A stretch of DNA of 64,000 bases from Streptomyces sp. NBC_00247 (GTDB lineage Bacteria; Actinomycetota; Actinomycetes; Streptomycetales; Streptomycetaceae): contig NZ_CP108093.1 of assembly GCF_036188265.1 (NCBI RefSeq), positions 1,612,001 through 1,676,000 on the forward strand, in the 5' to 3' direction. Of this stretch, positions 55,701 to 63,860 are shown piece by piece. Every line of letters starts with the position of its first letter. Position 1 is the stretch's first letter. The position numbers were made by a program, and so were the translations under genes. Below the pieces are notes generated by a model, which was given only the letters and a program-made list of their open reading frames with translations, searched no databases and had not been told where the DNA came from.

Positions 55701-56676
55701 GCCCGGCGGTCCCGGCCGTCAGCTGCCGCCGCCCGGTGGCCCGCGTGCCGAGCTGCCCGGGGGCAACCCGCAGCCGCAGCATCCGCAGCCGCAGACCACC
55801 ACCTGGGGCATGGAGGACCAGGGCGCGCAGCGCCGCGGTCCCGCCGACGCGCCGCGCGGGCACGAAGAGGCCGAGGCCACGGGTCAGTTCGCGGCCGGTA
55901 CGGGACCCGTCCCGAACCGGAACTTCAACTCCCCGCTGAACCGGCGCACTCCCGGCGACGACCGCCAGGGGCCGGGCTCCACCTCGGAGTTCGCCCGCCC
56001 GGACTTCTCGGCGCCGCAGGTCCCGCAGTCGCAGGACCCCGCGGGCACCGCACAGTTCGCCCGTCCCGACTTCGGGGCTCCGGACCAGGGTCTGCCCGCT
56101 CCGCGCCAGTACGGCAACACCGACGAGCACGGTGTGCCGCGTCCGGCTCCGGCCGCCGAGCCGCCCCAGCGTTCGCTGCCGCCGCGCCGTCCCGCACCGG
56201 AGGCGCTGCCGCCGGCCGGTCCGGGCGACGGCCGTACACCGCTGTACGACACCCTCGAAACCAACTGGTTCCACGGTCCGCAGCAGGGCGGCAGGCCGGC
56301 CGAGGCGGCACCTTCACCGTCCGACGGCGTTCCGGCCGAGGCGGCTCCGCGCCGCTCCTCCGGTGACGCGACGCCGGCCGGTCCGTGGCGGGCTTCGCCC
56401 AACGACGAACTCGTACGTCAGGCCGAGCGGGTCAAGAAGCCGGCCGCCGGCGGTGTCACCACTTCGGGGCTTCCCCGGCGGGTTCCGCGTGCCAATTTGG
56501 TTCCCGGTACCGCTCAGCAGCAGAATCACCAGACCGGACCTCAGGTTTCGCGTGCGCCCGACGACGTGCGCGGGCGTCTGACCAATCTCCGCCGGGGCAT
56601 CCAGCAGGGTCGGCAGGCGAACAGCCAGTCGACCGGCAGCTTCCAACTCGGCCCCACTCACCAGCAGGAGCGTTAG
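52726..56676 (+). CDS. cvnA: Conservon sensor kinase-like protein CvnA (first conservon)
   Basis: 1316-residue membrane protein. N-terminal linker, membrane helix 1 at about 85-105, an extracytoplasmic nitrate/nitrite-sensor-like (NIT) region of about 290 residues, membrane helix 2 at about 400-422, HAMP, H-box-like LFKLDHLATRMRRNGENLLV at about 537, N-box LLAELLENATSF and G-box HDTGIGLS. The last 600 residues are a disordered Gln/Gly/Pro tail ending in the motif TSGLPRRVPRANLVPGT shared with the second CvnA. GTG at 52726 gives VQGRFKRDG; other starts are possible. In S. coelicolor cvn9 the four Cvn proteins form a membrane complex like eukaryotic G-protein systems. Confidence 0.92.
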   Translation: MQGRFKRDGSAPAEQEPRGGTDRGSSPQHAQNPGSAGAGDGAEQTPRPGSTTTTNAEPAAAAKPRDPVSTGSRVALRNWRISTRLVSLLALPVVAATSLGGLRINESMNDMQQLEHMQLLTQMTKQATALAQALQVERDESAGPLSNGVKATNYKVTEPRKKTDRAKEAFLDATMAIGDTQNDEALEGIHASVNMIATQLGQIRDIRKTAYAKGTPSVNTIDQYSQLITSLLSLSQDMAQATSSPEMIKRTRALAAFSSAKEYASVQRAIIAAALPGGNSTKTRLADNDKQFGRNALRKESLAMNSFETIYATTGNSASDLTAPLDSGNPEIQAADTYAKQVLDTTVGMNGRKPRSYLDWYDQSSTKIQAMETIEATLLSDMEGKARELREASQREAILNGAIILLVLGVSLVGAFVVARSMIRSLRRLQDTATRVAQDRLPELVRQLSETDPQDVDTSVESVGVHSRDEIGQVAAAFDDVHREAVRLAAEQALLRGNVNAMFTNLSRRSQGLIQRQLSLISELESREADPDQLSSLFKLDHLATRMRRNGENLLVLAGEEPGRRWTRPVPLVDVLRAAASEVEQYERIELAAVPATEVAGRVVNDLVHLLAELLENATSFSSPQTKVRVTGHALPDGRVLVEIHDTGIGLSPEDLAAINERLASPPTVDVSVSRRMGLFVVGRLSLRHGIRIQLRPSDSGGTTALVMLPVDVAHGGKQPPTKQGAGQQQAPGGLLAGGGAPRAGLGGPTAGAKGLPGAARGQVGAGSGPRAALPSRDTAARGPQQGGMPQRQPGGPSVSQAGPQAGRPQAPQGPQDFGRPEPQRQGGALGGGARLGARGAQGGPEQDQPNLFGHNAPAPQAPTGAQAPMGQQAPMGRPEQGGRPVRQDVFGGANGQQQWQGSPANPGNQNGQTGQFGQGQGDQFGQNGQNGQSGQFGLGDQFGQGDQFGQGDQFAQGQGGQFAQGQGGQPAFGRDQGNQPQGGQGQRGFQQPGGPGRQLPPPGGPRAELPGGNPQPQHPQPQTTTWGMEDQGAQRRGPADAPRGHEEAEATGQFAAGTGPVPNRNFNSPLNRRTPGDDRQGPGSTSEFARPDFSAPQVPQSQDPAGTAQFARPDFGAPDQGLPAPRQYGNTDEHGVPRPAPAAEPPQRSLPPRRPAPEALPPAGPGDGRTPLYDTLETNWFHGPQQGGRPAEAAPSPSDGVPAEAAPRRSSGDATPAGPWRASPNDELVRQAERVKKPAAGGVTTSGLPRRVPRANLVPGTAQQQNHQTGPQVSRAPDDVRGRLTNLRRGIQQGRQANSQSTGSFQLGPTHQQER
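55441..55660 (+). repeat. Tandem coding repeats in CvnA tail
   Basis: An 18-bp unit (GGTCAGGGCGATCAGTTC) occurs about three times, followed by two copies of a 27-bp unit (FAQGQGGQ in protein) and preceded by AACGGCCAG repeats. The protein reads FGQGDQFGQGDQFAQGQGGQ. Such repeats are prone to slippage. Confidence 0.75.
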
Positions 56677-57099
56677 TTGAGCCCCATGAGTCAGGCCGCG
56701 CAGAATCTGAACTGGCTGATCACCAATTTCGTGGACAACACCCCCGGGGTGTCGCACACGGTGGTGGTCTCCGCCGACGGACTCCTGCTGGCCATGTCCG
56801 AAGGATTCCCGCGTGACCGCGCCGACCAGCTGGCCGCGGTCGCCTCCGGGCTCACCTCGCTGACGGCCGGCGCCTCCCGGATCTTCGAGGGCGGCGCCGT
56901 CAGCCAGACGGTGGTGGAGATGGAGCGCGGCTTCCTGTTCCTGATGTCCGTCTCGGACGGCTCGTCGCTGGCCGTGCTCGCCCACCCGGAGGCCGACATC
57001 GGCCTCGTGGGTTACGAGATGGCTCTGCTCGTCGACCGTGCCGGCACCGTCCTCACGCCCGACCTGCGCGCCGAGCTCCAAGGAAGTCTGCTCCACTAG
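56677..57099 (+). CDS. cvnB: Roadblock/LC7 protein CvnB (first conservon)
   Basis: 140-residue single Roadblock domain: LNWLITNFVDNTPGVSHTVV, ADGLLLAMSEGFPRDRADQL, ASGLTSLTAGASRIFEGGAV. In MglB-like systems roadblock dimers act as GTPase-activating partners of Ras-like GTPases such as CvnD. The TTG at 56677 follows the cvnA stop directly and has AGGAG 6 nt upstream; ATG at 56686 is an alternative. Confidence 0.93.
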   Translation: MSPMSQAAQNLNWLITNFVDNTPGVSHTVVVSADGLLLAMSEGFPRDRADQLAAVASGLTSLTAGASRIFEGGAVSQTVVEMERGFLFLMSVSDGSSLAVLAHPEADIGLVGYEMALLVDRAGTVLTPDLRAELQGSLLH

Positions 57100-57233
57100 G
57101 CGGCCACGCAGCGGAAATCCCTCGGGATCTCCTCAGGTACTGCCCACCACCCTCACTCGTCCGGCCGCTCACCGCCCCCACCGGCCCCTTGCAGACGGCG
57201 AGTAGACACCTCGCTGTCACGCCCGGAGGATTC

Positions 57234-57641
57234 ATGACCCCGCCACCCGCCTCACCCGATCCGTACGGCGCTCTGCACCACGCGTCGTACGACGGGGAGG
57301 GCGACCAGCCGCTGGTTCGTCCGTACGCCATGACCGGCGGGCGGACACGACCGCGTTACCAGCTCGCCATCGAGGCGTTGGTCAGTACGACGGCCGACCC
57401 CGCGCACCTGGGAACGCTGCTGCCCGAGCACCAGCGGATCTGCCACCTCTGCCGCGAGGTCAAGTCGGTGGCCGAGGTTTCGGCCCTGCTGTCCATGCCG
57501 CTCGGTGTGGCACGGATCCTGGTCGCGGACCTGGCGGAAGCCGGCATGGTGGCCATCCACCAGCCGGGCAACGGAGAGGCCGGCGGAACGCCGGATGTGA
57601 CACTGCTCGAAAGGGTGCTCAGTGGACTTCGCAAGCTCTAG
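57234..57641 (+). CDS. cvnC: DUF742 protein CvnC (first conservon)
   Basis: 135 residues. Conserved DUF742 features: LVRPYAMTGGRTRPRYQLAI, EHQRICHLCREVKSVAEVSA and a winged-helix-like C-terminal part (SMPLGVARILVADLAEAGMV). In this copy the N-terminal extension is only about 25 residues. ATG at 57234 preceded by GGAGGATTC. Overlaps cvnD by 20 bases. Confidence 0.93.
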   Translation: MTPPPASPDPYGALHHASYDGEGDQPLVRPYAMTGGRTRPRYQLAIEALVSTTADPAHLGTLLPEHQRICHLCREVKSVAEVSALLSMPLGVARILVADLAEAGMVAIHQPGNGEAGGTPDVTLLERVLSGLRKL

Positions 57642-58203
57642 CGGCGGTACGGCCCGCTCCACCACGTCCGCGAAGATCGTGGTGGCGGGGGGCTTCGGCG
57701 TGGGTAAGACCACGTTTGTCGGTGCCGTTTCGGAGATCAGTCCGCTGCGCACCGAAGCCGTGATGACGTCCGCCTCGGCGGGCATCGACGACCTGACCCA
57801 CACCGGGGACAAGACCACCACCACGGTGGCCATGGACTTCGGACGCATCACCCTGGACCAGGACCTGATCCTGTACCTGTTCGGCACCCCCGGGCAGGAC
57901 CGTTTCTGGTTCATGTGGGACGACCTCGTACGCGGCGCCATCGGCGCCGTCGTCCTGGTCGACACCCGCCGCCTCGCCGACTGCTTCCCCGCCGTCGACT
58001 ACTTCGAGAACAGCGGCCTCCCCTTCGTCATCGCCCTCAACGGCTTCGACGGCCACCAGCCCTACACCCCCGACGAAGTACGCGAGGCACTCCAGATCGG
58101 ACCCGACACCCCGATCCTCACCACCGACGCCCGACACCGCTCGGACGCCAAGAGCGCCCTCATCACCCTCGTCGAACACGCCCTCATGGCCCGGCTCAAG
58201 TAG
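57622..58203 (+). CDS. cvnD: Ras-like GTPase CvnD (first conservon)
   Basis: 193-residue small GTPase. G1 GGFGVGKTT; switch II FGTPGQDRFWFMWDD, in which the usual DxxG aspartate is replaced; G4 is NGFD rather than NKxD; a SAK-like G5 (SDAKSAL) follows. These variations are family features. GTG at 57622 lies within cvnC. Its DNA is nearly identical to the second cvnD (only about three mismatches from about 57725 to 58180). Confidence 0.95.
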   Translation: MDFASSSGGTARSTTSAKIVVAGGFGVGKTTFVGAVSEISPLRTEAVMTSASAGIDDLTHTGDKTTTTVAMDFGRITLDQDLILYLFGTPGQDRFWFMWDDLVRGAIGAVVLVDTRRLADCFPAVDYFENSGLPFVIALNGFDGHQPYTPDEVREALQIGPDTPILTTDARHRSDAKSALITLVEHALMARLK

Positions 58204-58359
58204 GCATAAGTCGGTATCGGCGTAGGTAAGTTGCCGTAGTCACGCGGGGGTGGTCCTGTGTCCTTCGACACGATCCGCCCCCGCGTTCATAACGTTTCGA
58301 CAGAGAATTTCCCGTGGGCCGACACCCGACGCATCCGTCCGGTGCCGCTCCGCTCATGT

Positions 58360-58392
58360 GAGCCTCGCCTTTTGGCGGGGCTCGTTCTTTAT
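58360..58392 (+). terminator. Terminator of first conservon
   Basis: GAGCCTCGCC-TTTT-GGCGGGGCTC followed by GTTCTTTAT: stable stem (one G-U type pair) and U-rich tail. It lies in the 350-bp gap between the conservons, which otherwise holds only possible promoter sequence for the second one. Confidence 0.75.
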
Positions 58393-58553
58393 GCCCGTTT
58401 TATCTGAGGCATGCGCCACTCGGACCGATCGAGTTCGAGTGTTTGGAACGCGGCAGGTCCCCATGCTGGAATGCGGCGAACTCCCGAGTAGTACGGCCCT
58501 GAACGAATTTACCGGCACAACGTAGGTGCCGACGCCGAGAGGTTGTTGGTCGA

Positions 58554-61500
58554 GTGAGGCGAAGCAACGAAGGCTCCCCGACGCAGCCTGAGCGAGGCAA
58601 CTTCACGCCGCCGCGCACCGCTGTGTCCCCCGGGGAGCGCGCCGACCGTACGGACACGGCCGACGACGGACCGCCCGTCGGCAGCACGAGCAAGCTGTCC
58701 CCCCGCAACTGGCGTGTGGCGACGCGACTGAATGCGATCCTCCTGATCCCCGCCCTGGTGGGCCTCACCATGGGCGGTTTCCAGGTGAAGGGGTCGATCG
58801 ACACCTGGAACGAGGCGCAGGACGCCGAGAAGACCGCCTTCGTCGTCCGTGCGGCCTCGGTGTACGGGCAGGCGTTGCTGAACGAGCGCGACCTCACCGC
58901 ACAGCCCCTCCTGACGAAGAAGTCCACCGATTCGGTCGTGACGCAGAGCCGTGCCGCCACCGACGCCGCGGCGTCGGGGTTCACCGCCGCGGTGGCCGGC
59001 ATGCCGCAGACCGCGGGTCTACAGCGTCGGCTGAAGCTCTTCAGGGGTGAGGAACCGAAGCTCGCCGCGCTGCGGAAGTCCGCGTACTCCACGAGCCTGG
59101 ACCCGGTGAGCACCGAAGAGGGCTACACCCAGATCCAGCACTCGCTGATGGAGTTCGCCAACGAGCTCGGTCTGGGTACCGGCAACATCACCAGTTACGG
59201 CCGTACCGTCTACGCGCTCGAACTCTCGCAGGCCGCGGAATCGCTCCAGCGCTCGATCGGACTTCACCTGCTGGTGCGTCCGAGCGAGAAGGAGTCCACC
59301 TTCAACGACCAGGTCAAGGCCTTCGGCTCGTACAACTACCTGGAGCAGATCGCGCTCGGCGAGTTCAACTCCGGTGGCACCGAGGGGGACGTGAACCGCC
59401 TCAAGACGGTCATGGCCGGCAAGGCCGCGGAGGGCGCCGAGCAGTTGAAGGCCGCCAAGGAGCAGGCCGAGGCCACCGGGGCTCCGTTCGTCGCCCCGCC
59501 CAGCGTCGGCGGCTCGGTCTTCGACGGAATGGCCGCGCAGATCGGCAAGGGTCTCTCCCCGTCCGAGCTGGAGGCGAAGGGGATCACCCCGGAGACCTGG
59601 CTGGCCGCGTCCACCGCGAAGTTCGAGGGGTACGCCACCGTCACGGACGAGCTCGTCGACAAGGCGGTGGAAGAGGCCGCGCAGATCTCCTCCGACGCCA
59701 AGTCCGACGCCATCGTCAACGCCTCGATCGTCGTCGTCGCCCTGCTCGCCGCGTTCGTCGCGGCCGGATTCATGGCGCGACAGATGAGCCGGGCGATGCG
59801 CCGGCTGCGCACCGCCGCCTTCGAGGTCGCCGAGCAGCGGCTGCCGTCGCTGGTCGACCAGCTGTCGCGGACGGAACCGGGCCGGGTCGACACCCGGGTC
59901 CAGCCGATCCCGATCAACACCAGTGACGAGATCGGCGAGGTCGCCCGCGCCTTCGACCAGGTGCACCGTGAGGCCGTCCGGCTCGCCTCGGAGCAGGCGA
60001 TGCTGCGGGGGAACGTCAACGCGATCTTCACCAACCTCTCGCGCCGCAACCAGTCGCTCATCGAGGGCCAGCTGACCCTCATCACCGGCCTGGAGAACAA
60101 CGAGGCCGACCCGGACCAGCTGGAGAGCCTCTTCAAGCTGGACCACCTGGCCACCCGTATGCGGCGCAACGGCGAGAACCTCCTGGTCCTCGCGGGCGAG
60201 GAGCCGGGCCGCCGCTGGAACCAGCCGGTGCCGCTGGTGGACGTGCTGCGCGCCGCCTCCTCCGAGGTGGAGTCGTACGAGCGCATCGAGCTCACCGGCG
60301 TCCCGGACACCGAGATCCACGGCCAGGCCGTGACCGACCTCGTGCACCTGCTGGCGGAGCTGCTGGAGAACGCCACGGTGTTCTCGTCGCCGCAGACCAA
60401 GGTCCGGGTCACCGCGACGCGGCTGCCGGACGGTCGCGTGATGATCGAGATCCACGACAAGGGAATCGGCCTCACCGCCGAGGACTTCGCCGACATCAAC
60501 CACAAGCTCGCCAACCCGCCGACCGTGGACGCCGCGGTCTCCCAGCGGATGGGTCTCTTCGTGGTCGGCCGGCTCTCCGACCGCCACGGCGTCCGGGTCC
60601 AGCTGCGCCCCTCGGGCGAGCAGGCCGGCACGACCTCGCTGGTCATGCTGCCGGACGCCATCACCCACGGTGGTGGCGGCGAACCCGTCTCCGCGTCGGA
60701 CGATTTCACCGTCTCCTCGATCATCCCGGAGCAGCAGCAGTCCCTGCCCGCCGCTCCGCAGCTCTCGGGAATGCGCACGGCCGCCGAACTCGGCTTCGAC
60801 GACTCGCGTTACGAGGCGGACTCGCCGACGCTCGACCCGGTGGGCCGCTCACTGATGCGCGAGGAGCGCCGGGCCGCCCTGGAGGCCGCGCACACCGGCG
60901 GCGAGCAATCTCCGTTCGAAGGCGCCGGTCAAGCCGCGCCGCAGCAGCTGTTCGAGCAGGACGGCTACCCGCGAGCCGGCTACGAGGAGCAGTCCTCGTA
61001 CGACCGGAACGGCTACCCGCAGGGCGGGTTCGAGCAGGGTTCCTACGAGTCCGGCTCCTACGGACAGCAGCAGGGCTTCGAGCAGTCCGGTCACCAGGGG
61101 GCGTACGACCCGTACGCGGCGGACGCCGGCTTCCGGCCGGACGCGGAGCAGCTCCCCCAAAGCGGCTATGCGGAACAGGACTACGCGACTCAGGAAGCCC
61201 AACAGCCTTCGTACGGTGATCACTTCACGCCGCACGGTGACCAGTCCCAGCAGGGCGGGTGGCCGGAACAGGGTGGTTTCCAGGGCAGTTACGAGTCCTC
61301 CGCCCAGGAAGAAACGGAATCCGCTCCCGGCGCTCCCGAGGAGACGCCCGAGCGCGTAGGCTTCGACCATTCGGGTCCCACCGCGAACGCCGGTCACGAG
61401 ATGACCGACGCGGGGCTCCCGCGCCGGGGCGGGCAGCAGCACTGGCAGCCCGACGGATCGGACAACGACCGGTCCGCGGCCGCCGACCAGCCCCGACAGC

Positions 61501-61820
61501 AGGACTCCCCGTCGGCCGCCGCCGGACCGCAGGACGGCGGAGGCACGGAAGACTGGCGTTCGACCAACGACGAGCGCTGGGAGCGGGCCGACAAGCTCCG
61601 GGACCCGAAGGCCGGCGGAATAACCCTTTCCGGGCTTCCCCGGCGGGTGCCCAAGGCCAATCTGGTCGAGGGCACCGCGGAGCAGTCCCAGCAGGGCGGG
61701 CCCCAGGTCTCCCGTGCTCCCGAGGACATCCGCGGCAGGTTGAGCAACCTGCGGCGCGGCATCCAGCAGGGACGCAACCAGGGTTCGGACAGCAGTGATA
61801 CCTACAACCAGGAGCGTTAG
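58554..61820 (+). CDS. cvnA: Conservon sensor kinase-like protein CvnA (second conservon)
   Basis: 1088 residues with the same plan as the first CvnA: membrane helix 1 at about 59-78, extracytoplasmic NIT-like region, helix 2 at about 386-408, HAMP, LFKLDHLATRMRRNGENLLV at about 526, LLAELLENATVFSS, HDKGIGLT. The sensing region is much more diverged from the first CvnA than the kinase core, so ligands probably differ. The tail is about 380 residues, Gln/Tyr/Gly-rich with GYPRAGYEEQSSYDRNGYP-type repeats, ending TLSGLPRRVPKANLVEGT. GTG at 58554. Confidence 0.92.
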   Translation: MRRSNEGSPTQPERGNFTPPRTAVSPGERADRTDTADDGPPVGSTSKLSPRNWRVATRLNAILLIPALVGLTMGGFQVKGSIDTWNEAQDAEKTAFVVRAASVYGQALLNERDLTAQPLLTKKSTDSVVTQSRAATDAAASGFTAAVAGMPQTAGLQRRLKLFRGEEPKLAALRKSAYSTSLDPVSTEEGYTQIQHSLMEFANELGLGTGNITSYGRTVYALELSQAAESLQRSIGLHLLVRPSEKESTFNDQVKAFGSYNYLEQIALGEFNSGGTEGDVNRLKTVMAGKAAEGAEQLKAAKEQAEATGAPFVAPPSVGGSVFDGMAAQIGKGLSPSELEAKGITPETWLAASTAKFEGYATVTDELVDKAVEEAAQISSDAKSDAIVNASIVVVALLAAFVAAGFMARQMSRAMRRLRTAAFEVAEQRLPSLVDQLSRTEPGRVDTRVQPIPINTSDEIGEVARAFDQVHREAVRLASEQAMLRGNVNAIFTNLSRRNQSLIEGQLTLITGLENNEADPDQLESLFKLDHLATRMRRNGENLLVLAGEEPGRRWNQPVPLVDVLRAASSEVESYERIELTGVPDTEIHGQAVTDLVHLLAELLENATVFSSPQTKVRVTATRLPDGRVMIEIHDKGIGLTAEDFADINHKLANPPTVDAAVSQRMGLFVVGRLSDRHGVRVQLRPSGEQAGTTSLVMLPDAITHGGGGEPVSASDDFTVSSIIPEQQQSLPAAPQLSGMRTAAELGFDDSRYEADSPTLDPVGRSLMREERRAALEAAHTGGEQSPFEGAGQAAPQQLFEQDGYPRAGYEEQSSYDRNGYPQGGFEQGSYESGSYGQQQGFEQSGHQGAYDPYAADAGFRPDAEQLPQSGYAEQDYATQEAQQPSYGDHFTPHGDQSQQGGWPEQGGFQGSYESSAQEETESAPGAPEETPERVGFDHSGPTANAGHEMTDAGLPRRGGQQHWQPDGSDNDRSAAADQPRQQDSPSAAAGPQDGGGTEDWRSTNDERWERADKLRDPKAGGITLSGLPRRVPKANLVEGTAEQSQQGGPQVSRAPEDIRGRLSNLRRGIQQGRNQGSDSSDTYNQER

Positions 61821-61821
61821 T

Positions 61822-62244
61822 GTGAGCCCGATGAGCCAGGCGGCGCAGAATCTCAACTGGTTGATCACCAGCTTCGTGGACAGCACCCCCGGGGTGTCGC
61901 ACACGGTGGTGGTCTCCGCCGACGGACTCCTGCTGGCCATGTCCGAGGGGTTCCCGCGTGACCGCGCCGACCAGTTGGCGGCGGTCGCCTCCGGTCTGAC
62001 GTCGCTGACCGCGGGCGCTTCCCGGATCTTCGAGGGCGGCGCCGTCAACCAGACTGTTGTGGAGATGGAGCGAGGGTTTCTCTTCATCATGTCGATTTCC
62101 GACGGATCTTCGCTGGCCGTTCTGGCCCACCCGGACGCCGATATCGGCCTGGTTGGGTACGAAATGGCACTTCTGGTGGACCGCGCGGGCGGTGTTCTGA
62201 CGCCGGATCTCCGCGCCGAACTCCAGGGAAGTCTTCTCAACTAG
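61822..62244 (+). CDS. cvnB: Roadblock/LC7 protein CvnB (second conservon)
   Basis: 140 residues, differing from the first CvnB at eight positions by my count. DNA identity is patchy: the 5' part is almost identical, the 3' third differs at many third positions. GTG at 61822, AGGAG 7 nt upstream, one base after the cvnA stop. Confidence 0.93.
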   Translation: MSPMSQAAQNLNWLITSFVDSTPGVSHTVVVSADGLLLAMSEGFPRDRADQLAAVASGLTSLTAGASRIFEGGAVNQTVVEMERGFLFIMSISDGSSLAVLAHPDADIGLVGYEMALLVDRAGGVLTPDLRAELQGSLLN

Positions 62245-62334
62245 GAGACAGACAGTGCGTTTCTCGTCACCGCGCCATAGGGTGCGGTGGCGCGCCCCCA
62301 CTGGGATCGGCGAACGGCAGTAGGAGGAGGAGAC

Positions 62335-63003
62335 GTGGCAGCACCCACAGGCGGACACCCGTATGACGGCAGTCAGCGGGTTCCGGACGAGCACGGGGAA
62401 AACCGCTTCAACTTCCCCTCCACGCCGAGCGCCGAGGGCGGTGTGCAGGGTTACGACCCCTATCTCCCGCCCCAGCAGCCCGCGCAGTCGCACCCGCGCG
62501 GAGCCGACTGGCCTCAGCATCCGGGGCCGGAGTGGTCCCAGCGGCAGCAGTCCGAGTGGCAGCCCCGGCAGGAGCCGCCGCAGCGGTTCGACGCCCCGGC
62601 ACCCCGGATCCAGCCGGTGGCGCAGCGGCCTCCGCGGCCCGCGCCGTCGGCGCCCGCCGCTCACAACCCGTTGGTCCGCCCGTACGCCATGACCGGCGGA
62701 CGGACGCGGCCGCGTTACCAGCTCGCCATCGAGGCGCTGGTCAGTACGACGGCCGATCCGTCCCGGCTGCAAGGGCAGTTGCCCGAGCACCAGCGGATCT
62801 GCCGGCTCTGCTTCGAGATCAAGTCGGTGGCCGAGATCTCGGCCCTTCTCTCGATCCCGCTCGGCGTTGCCCGGATCCTCGTCGCCGATCTGGCCGAGGC
62901 CGGACTCGTCGCTATCCATCAGCCCGGCGGCGACGAGACCGCCGGCGGCCAGCCAGATGTGACACTGCTCGAAAGGGTGCTCAGTGGACTTCGCAAGCTC
63001 TAG
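62335..63003 (+). CDS. cvnC: DUF742 protein CvnC (second conservon)
   Basis: 222 residues: the same DUF742 core as the first CvnC preceded by a Gln/Pro-rich extension of about 110 residues (GYDPYLPPQQPAQSHPRG; EWSQRQQSEWQPRQEPPQRF). The extension is absent from the first copy. GTG at 62335 directly after GGAGGAGGAGAC. Overlaps cvnD by 20 bases. Confidence 0.92.
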   Translation: MAAPTGGHPYDGSQRVPDEHGENRFNFPSTPSAEGGVQGYDPYLPPQQPAQSHPRGADWPQHPGPEWSQRQQSEWQPRQEPPQRFDAPAPRIQPVAQRPPRPAPSAPAAHNPLVRPYAMTGGRTRPRYQLAIEALVSTTADPSRLQGQLPEHQRICRLCFEIKSVAEISALLSIPLGVARILVADLAEAGLVAIHQPGGDETAGGQPDVTLLERVLSGLRKL

Positions 63004-63565
63004 CGGCGGAGCGGCCCGCTCCACCACCTCGGCGAAGATCGTGGTGGCAGGGGGCTTCGGCGTGGGTAAGACCACGTTTGTCGGTGCCGTTTCGGAGATC
63101 AACCCGCTGCGCACCGAAGCCGTGATGACGTCCGCCTCGGCGGGCATCGACGACCTGACCCACACCGGGGACAAGACCACCACCACGGTGGCCATGGACT
63201 TCGGACGCATCACCCTGGACCAGGACCTGATCCTGTACCTGTTCGGCACCCCCGGGCAGGACCGTTTCTGGTTCATGTGGGACGACCTCGTACGCGGCGC
63301 CATCGGCGCCGTCGTCCTGGTCGACACCCGCCGCCTCGCCGACTGCTTCCCCGCCGTCGACTACTTCGAGAACAGCGGCCTCCCCTTCGTCATCGCCCTC
63401 AACGGCTTCGACGGCCACCAGCCCTACACCCCCGACGAGGTACGCGAGGCACTCCAGATCGGACCCGACACCCCGATCCTCACCACCGACGCCCGACACC
63501 GCTCGGACGCCAAGAGCGCCCTCATCACCCTCGTCGAACACGCCCTCATGGCCCGGCTGCGCTGA
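62984..63565 (+). CDS. cvnD: Ras-like GTPase CvnD (second conservon)
   Basis: 193 residues, differing from the first CvnD at only three positions (T to A near residue 10, S to N near residue 39, C-terminal K to R). GTPase motifs as in the first copy, including NGFD at G4. Likely to respond to the second CvnB/CvnC pair, but near-identity means cross-talk with the first conservon is possible. Confidence 0.95.
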   Translation: MDFASSSGGAARSTTSAKIVVAGGFGVGKTTFVGAVSEINPLRTEAVMTSASAGIDDLTHTGDKTTTTVAMDFGRITLDQDLILYLFGTPGQDRFWFMWDDLVRGAIGAVVLVDTRRLADCFPAVDYFENSGLPFVIALNGFDGHQPYTPDEVREALQIGPDTPILTTDARHRSDAKSALITLVEHALMARLR

Positions 63566-63587
63566 CGTCCGGGTACGGCCCGTACGC

Positions 63588-63634
63588 GAAGAAGCCCCGA
63601 CCCCCGGTTGTTCACCGGAGGGCCGGGGCTTCTT
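63588..63634 (+). terminator. Terminator of second conservon
   Basis: GAAGAAGCCCCG pairs with CGGGGCTTCTTC with an inner CCCCCGG/CCGGAGGG extension (one mismatch), starting 22 nt after cvnD. Confidence 0.7.
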
Positions 63635-63710
63635 CCGCGTGCGTACGGGACCGGTCCGCGCTCCCGTGAGCCCCTGCGCGGGCCATGACGGCTGTTTCCG
63701 GCCACGCAAT

Positions 63711-63742
63711 GGCCCCGGCCGGAGAACTTCCCGGCCGGGGCC
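63711..63742. terminator. 12-bp hairpin, probably terminator of accE
   Basis: GGCCCCGGCCGG (63711-63722) pairs perfectly with 63731-63742. It is on the 3' side of the minus-strand accE end, with nothing else nearby. Confidence 0.5.
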
Positions 63743-63860
63743 TCGTGCGGAGCCCGGAGCGGCCCTCCAGGGCTTTGAGGGGCGTTGTGGGGCACTGTGG
63801 GCGGGATGTCCGCCGCACCGGAGTCCGGACCCGTGTCGGTCCGGCCCTCGGGGAGGTGTG

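Noticed and set aside
52939-56274. 1111-codon open frame on the minus strand opposite cvnA
   Set aside because: Shadow of CvnA: Arg/Gly/Leu-biased, no motifs, no ribosome-binding site.
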